A program made the translations under genes and the position numbers. Below, in pieces: positions 59,102-64,000 of a stretch of DNA of 64,000 nt (within the stretch, counting starts at the first letter, position 1; every line of letters starts with the position of its first letter). Source of the stretch: Romanomermis culicivorax (Eukaryota > Nematoda > Enoplea > Mermithida > Mermithidae); assembly GCA_963922205.1 (NCBI GenBank), contig CAWUHX010000089.1:62001-126000 (forward strand), written 5' to 3'. The notes beneath the pieces were generated by a model. The model searched no databases. It saw only the letters and a program-made list of their open reading frames with translations, and was not told the DNA's origin.

Positions 59102-60522
59102 ATGGCTCATTTCTGGTTAATTTGGATTTTATCAGCAACAGCTTGTATTTTACTTTCCTGTGCTGTTGCGGTCATTAATGAAATTAATGCCGATGACCCA
59201 TCAAAGCCAGAAAAAAGGAATTTGTTGAGCTCGTCGCATTTGGTCACAAAAGAGCCGCTGACCAGGATAGCACACAACTCGAGGATTTTAGTCTGTGTGG
59301 TTACAAAATCATAGTGATTTCTGCCTACCAACAAGGTGCAAAAGGACCAACAATTGAACTTGTTGCTGACTTTTGGAACTCAAGAATTAAAAATTCATAT
59401 TTCGTTTTTGGTGGTACGGGAATTGACAATGCAACAACCCTTTGGTGACATACAGGCAAAAATTTACCCGGTAAACACCAATATTGTTTGGATTTATGGG
59501 AAATGCTAATGTTTATCCACACACCATAGCAGTGGTTTATGGTACAGATGGTCCCCCAGCACTGAAACTTTCGGAACAGGCCCATATTTGAAAATTACCC
59601 CAGAGTTGAAATCATTAATCAAACAATCACTTGTTGACATTGTGGTTTATGGAAGAAGAGCTTCAGCTGAGCAATGTGGTATATTTGAAGACTTGTACGA
59701 TGATTTTGCAGGTATTTAAAAATCAATTAATTGGCAATATCATTAATCTTTTGTTTTTCTGATAAAAATGCTCAAACATATGCATTTGCTTATTTTATTA
59801 AGCAAATGCTTGAGCATTTTATAATTTCATTGTATTTTATCAGCAACAACTTGTATTCAAGTGCTTATGTAATTTTCTTGTATGCAGGAAGAAACTACCT
59901 TCTTCGACAATACGATGTGCCAACAGATACTGCATGTGATTTTTCATTAAACCGTTGCACAGCTGAAACCAGTCCAATGCTACCGGAAAAAATTAAACTT
60001 GGCAAAACAACACCTGGTGCTTTGAATGATTGCACTGGATTACCCTTTGTGATTGAGACAAATATTGTCAAGCTGACAAACCCATTAACACATCATTACA
60101 GGACTTCAGAAGATGAACAAATGGAGATTCTTGCTGTTGGAGAAGAACCTCATTGCAGCAGCAGATTATCTCAGGATGAATACTGGAGCATTTTTAACAA
60201 TCTTGTCCACACTGCAATCCAAACTGATATTGACCTGAGCAAAATGAACTCAATATGCAATGCAAATGCAATGGGAAGTGATGACCTTACAGGAGCTGGA
60301 AATAATGCCCTAACCATAATGTCTGCTGATAGAGCCATTGGTACAATGACAGGATCACAGCCCCAAAGAAAGTGGGAGACAACTTCACTCTTTGACAACA
60401 GATGGTTGAAACAAATTGAAGCACTCCAAAAGTCACTTTTGCCCATAAGGACGATCCAAAAAAACAAAGTCTGGTTCGAATATTTGCCTAATGCACAGAA
60501 TCCAGCCCAATCTCATTATCGA
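59102..60522 (+). pseudogene. Secreted lamin-tail-domain (LTD) protein moiety of an LTD-hAT composite gene, decayed
   Basis: It begins with a signal peptide (MAHFWLIWILSATACILLSC), then VINEINADDPSKPEK and EFVELVAFG, the classic start of an LTD fold, followed by GNANVYPHTIAVVYG and LVDIVVYGRRAS. A second LTD-associated block is FSLNRC...TPGALNDC. An intron at 59712-59887 (GCAG|GTATTT...TATGCAG|GA) is in phase. Defects: a one-base frameshift in the A-run near 59212-59218, an in-frame TGA at 59446-59448, a further frameshift near 59480-59500, and a TGA at 59589-59591. The long frame 59888-60522 is intact and runs into ...NPAQSHYR, where an 853-bp hAT element is inserted. Deleting the insert continues the frame directly into the zinc finger at 61384. 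The LTD assignment rests on remembered motifs; function is unknown. Confidence 0.65.
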
Positions 60523-61375
60523 TAGTGCTTCACACCGGGTACCTGGGTATTTCGGGTACCCGGGTATACCCGGGTAAATTTTCTGAATGAAACGGGGGTG
60601 CTACCCGGGTACCCGGGTCTCAACAAGATATTGTATAAACGGAATATTTATATACTATTACTCGTATTTATGTGCAGTTACAGTGAATGAACCTATTTTC
60701 CTTAATTAATTCAGTGCATGTACCTACTCAACGTGTTAACAACGCCGCTTATGGCTCTCAAAAAGTCACTGTGGCATATTTTTAGCAACTAATGTGTTTT
60801 AACAATGGAGCACGAAACGGAAATATAAAAAAGTCTTCGAGAAATTATGCCTGTGTCAAATATTGGACTCGATGCAGTATAAGAAAACAATAAAAGTTGG
60901 AGAGATGCATTATGTATAAGATTGAAGAGGCATAAAAACTGATGATGATGAACCGGTGTAGAGATGGTTAAACCCAGACCTATTGGGATATATTGATGGT
61001 TAAACCCAGACCTAGTGGGATATCTGGCTTCATCAAATAGTTGTGATGCGTGACCAGGTCACCACAATTTGCTTAAACGTATAAAAAATTTTGAAATATT
61101 GATTTTCTCCAGACGAAAAGAAAATTTTTTTTTTGAAAAAAACTTTTGTTTGAAGAAAATGTGTTATTGGTTTCTCCTAATTTTTGTTTCTTAGCACTTT
61201 GCAAGGGTCATGCCTCAAAATTTATGAGTTTTCCGAAAATTTTCATGGAGTGTGTTCATTCACTGACTTTTTTAATACTTGCATATAGTACCCGGGTACC
61301 CGAAATACCCGCGTAACCCGGGTACCCTAAAGACCGGGTACCCAGGTCCTAAAATTTTGAAAGTGTAAAGCACTA
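60523..61375. mobile_element. Non-autonomous hAT element (853 bp) inserted in the LTD-hAT gene
   Basis: Starts TAGTGCTTCACAC and ends GTGTAAAGCACTA (inverted). The exact 8-bp duplication ATTATCGA lies at 60515-60522 and 61376-61383. Both ends carry arrays of GGGTACCCGGGTA palindromic motifs (60535-60625, 61288-61350). Inside is a 32-bp tandem duplication (gatggttaaacccagacct, at 60963 and 60995). No transposase frame. The first three bases (TAG) form the stop that ends the interrupted frame. Confidence 0.92.
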
Positions 61376-62651
61376 ATTATCGATGCAGGTTTTGCAGTAA
61401 ATATTTCAGTAAATTTAGCCTGGATGAGCAGAACAAACCTGCCTTAGCCGAGCAAGATGGTGTTTTACACCAAGATTATCAATCGAATTGGCAAGCAATA
61501 TCTGACCATCCGAAACATAACATCTGCAGGTCATTTCAAAGCTTGAAACTTTGGCCAAAGAAAGTCGCCACAGCAGTTTGCTACAACACAAGCTGAAAAT
61601 GACCAAGAAGACAATAAGTATTATGCAATGACCATGCGAATGATGAGAACAGTTTATGTAGAAATGAAGAACTTGCCATTCTTGTCACATCCCAAGATTG
61701 TTGAACTGCAAACCATGAATGGTGTGTACATGGGTTATCACCACTACGACAGAATGTCAGCAAGTCGCATTGCATCGGTCATCAGTGAAGAAATGCACAA
61801 AATGCTGATTCGACATCTAACATCTAAGCAATATCCACTGTCAATCATCATTGACAGTTCAAAAGGATTCCAGCGAAAATCACTACTTAATCGTATATTT
61901 TCAAGCTTTAGAAAATGGTGCACCAGTAGTCTACTCTTACAAATTGGTGCAGCTTGATGCGGATGAGACTGCTGCAGCATTGCTGAACAAATTAGTTGAA
62001 ACATGGAACAAAGAACCAGACGGATTTACCCAGCACCTGAAGAAAAATTTACGAGGCTATGCATCTGATGGTGCTGCAGTGATGATGGGGAAAAAAGGTG
62101 GACTGGTGAAATTATTGAACAACTGGACAGATTATGAACTTTACAGCATACACTGTATGGCTCATCGGCTTCATCTGGCAATACAAAATGCCTTCAAGTC
62201 TGTGGATTATTATAAAGATTTTGAAGATCATGTCAATGAAGTTCACAATGTCTACAACCGACACGGACACAAAAGAAAAGCCCATCTGAGAGCATTGGCT
62301 GAAGTCTTGAACACACGAATGTATGAAGTATCCTACATCTATGAAGCTCGTTGGATCAGTTCTGAATTCTGTTCACTGAAAACATTGAATGACACATGGT
62401 AATTGCTAATCACTGACCTTGTAGCCATCTTAACTGACACGAGTTTCAGTGGAGAAACACGAAGTTTCAGTTCAGAAACACGAAGCCAAGAAAAATATTT
62501 TAATATTCTAAAATGCTGGACAATAAATCTTTTCATCAGATATTCGAGAACAGAGGTTCTAAAATCACAGTCTAGAATGATGTCTTCAATTTCAATTTTC
62601 GATAAACACAAGAGTTCATCTTGCAAATGTTTGAAAAATTCCAAGCATTGA
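61376..62651 (+). pseudogene. hAT-type (KIAA1586-like) transposase moiety, decayed and 3'-truncated
   Basis: It begins with a zinc finger (CRFCSKYFSKF...DHPKH, BED/TTF-like C2H2). After a frameshift near 61562 it continues QQFATTQAENDQEDNKYYAM, then MTMRMMRTVYVEMKNLPF and a first catalytic-type Asp in SIIIDSS. A second frameshift lies near 61876. Next come YFQALENGAPVVYSYKL, the second acidic motif SDGAAVMMGKKGG and the hAT hallmark IHCMAHRLHLAIQNAF. A TAA at 62401 follows TLNDTW, after which the family pattern continues (LLITDLVAILTDTSFSGETR) and fades by about 62651. The C-terminal dimerisation region with the catalytic Glu is not recognisable. It forms one open frame with the LTD part once the hAT insert and its duplication are discounted. 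Confidence 0.8.
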
Positions 62652-62739
62652 GAGAAAAAATAGAGAGAATTGATGAAAAATCTACATTTTCGGCGACATA
62701 TACTGACTGTTAATCATTAGAAAATGAGACGAGCTAACT

Positions 62740-63010
62740 TGATTGATAGAAACTGTTGAGCATTAATTAAGTAAGTCGAAGTAGATATGCTAACAGCCGC
62801 GCCTGATAAAAAATAGCGATTATTATACCCATGACTAGCGCGAAGTGCCGGAAAATTGTGAGATTTCGACCTTTTTAAGTCCACCAAAACGCGTCTTTCC
62901 GGTTTTGAATTCCCCAAAAATTTTTCAACAGTGAGGACCATACCTAAAATTTTTTTGCTCATTCCCAAATTTTTTTCGTCAAAAGACCCCATTTGAGGAA
63001 AAAACAGTGG
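62740..63010 (+). repeat. Dispersed repeat R4, copy 3
   Basis: Same ordered blocks as 36119-36375: gaaactgttgagcattaatt, agtaagtcgaagtagatat, ctaacagccgcgcctgat, tttcgacctttttaagtccacc, and gtcaaaagaccccatttgagg. It lies directly after the LTD-hAT pseudogene. A block at 63043-63090 (caggcccgtatttagaggggg) follows and resembles a separate element end. Confidence 0.65.
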
Positions 63011-63285
63011 TCGCTAAAGCCGCATTTACACTTCACACCAGGCCCGTATTTAGAGGGGGAAGGGGGGAATTCCCCCTACATTTTTTTACATTTTTTCGGT
63101 TTATTAGATTTTTTGGTTTTTTCCAAAATCCATGCTGTATACGATTAAACTGACATCATACATCATAGATTAAACTTAAATCGTAAATTTTAGGTTAGAA
63201 TTTTCAGAAATATCATTGTACTTTACATCACAATTCCCAAATTAGATTATATTTACATACTTTTCGTGAAACATAGAATTTAGCC

Positions 63286-63692
63286 ACTAATCCAAACACA
63301 CATAAACTAACTGCAAATAAGTCGTCTTTACTGCAGAAATGATTTTCTTTTTATTCAGTAGATCCTGAACCTTTTTTGGAAATTCCCACCCCTCTTTTTA
63401 AAATTCCTTGATACGGGTATGCTTCACACGGCACGGCTACAGACAGGACAGCCGTGACCAATAGAATTTCAGTGCACGTGACGCGCAACCAATCATATTC
63501 GAGGTCAGTTTTTCGTGGCACAGTCTGATTGGTCATGACCCCCGTGGCTGAGACCCATACCCGTATCCAGGATTTTCAAAAAAGGGAGGAATTTTCCAAA
63601 TTTTTTTTAGAATTTACTGAATAAAAAGAAAATCATTTTCGCAGTAAAAACGACTTATTTTCAGTTAGTTTATGTGTGCTTGGATTCAGGTT
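63286..63692. mobile_element. Foldback MITE with about 140-bp arms
   Basis: 63286-63425 matches the reverse complement of 63552-63692: cacacataaactaactg, aataagtcgt.tttactgc, aatgattttctttttattcagt and gatacgggtatg. The 125-bp loop holds CCAAT-type sequence (gaccaatagaa, gcgcaaccaatcatattcg, ctgattggtcatgac) that also occurs at 16215-16375. There is no transposase, and the target duplication is unclear. Confidence 0.7.
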
Positions 63693-64000
63693 TTTTTGCA
63701 CAGATCAGCTTGCGATGTGCAACTTGGGGAAAAATTTTGGTTGCACAGATAGATTTTTGGTTGCTTGCTCTAAAATCAATAATTGTTATGTTAATCGGAA
63801 AAAAATCAGAAGCTAGCTTTCTCTTATTCGATTCGCGTCGGTTTTCAACTTCCAAAACCGAATTTTCTGAATTTTGGAGAGAAAATGAAAAAGTTTGATT
63901 ATAAATTAACTTGTTCGGCGCGTAGAGCCGGAAATTTTTTTTGATTTGGCTGAAACGTTGGGAAATGAATCTTTTCACTTTTTATTTCATAGACAGAAGG
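63693..64000. other. Window end, nothing recognised
   Basis: AT-rich sequence. The short frames on both strands (63670-63978) carry no motif I know. A gttcggcgcgtagagccggaaa phrase near 63913 resembles one near 35860 (ggcgcgtagagcccgaaaa), suggesting shared repeat sequence. Confidence 0.3.

Overview
The window is animal nuclear DNA: AT-rich, with spliced genes whose introns range from about 54 bp to 7 kb, canonical GT..TTTTCAG-type splice sites, Pol III tRNA genes and many cut-and-paste DNA transposons. No bacterial operons, CRISPR array or organelle genes are visible. The gene set (M14A digestive-type carboxypeptidases with a nearby ShKT exon, a Melted/VEPH1 orthologue, a Trunk-like cystine-knot ligand), the very short introns and the TTTCAG acceptors suggest an ecdysozoan. 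A nematode retaining arthropod-shared genes is my best guess, but the clade is inferred, not shown.

Layout. 1-3.0 kb: repeats, then the last exon of a Trunk/PTTH-like secreted ligand (+). 4.2-16.2 kb: an 11-exon M14A carboxypeptidase (+), with a tRNA-Pro, a 1 kb pyrimidine tract and a foldback element in its introns. About 19.1 kb: a (+) exon encoding a complete ShKT domain, phase-compatible with alternative splicing from the carboxypeptidase. 23.0-30.5 kb: a second, convergent M14A carboxypeptidase (-), 5' end not found, with introns packed with repeats. 33.3-54.2 kb: a complete 17-exon melted (VEPH1) gene (-) of about 1012 codons. Its introns hold tRNA-Gln, tRNA-Lys and at least four different DNA transposons (hAT, Merlin, a GTGTCCC-ended element, a Mutator-like element). 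54-59 kb: intergenic, with a second identical tRNA-Lys and a hAT-like element. 59.1-62.65 kb: a decayed gene joining a secreted lamin-tail-type (LTD) domain to a hAT-type (KIAA1586-like) transposase, split by a younger 853-bp non-autonomous hAT with a perfect 8-bp target duplication. 62.7-64 kb: repeats.

The two carboxypeptidases share intron positions and phases, so they derive from one ancestor by duplication. Both have Asp at the position equivalent to bovine CPA residue 255, predicting carboxypeptidase-B-like preference for basic C-terminal residues. All exon models were made by eye from splice consensus, reading-frame phase and remembered family motifs; no alignment or database search was run.
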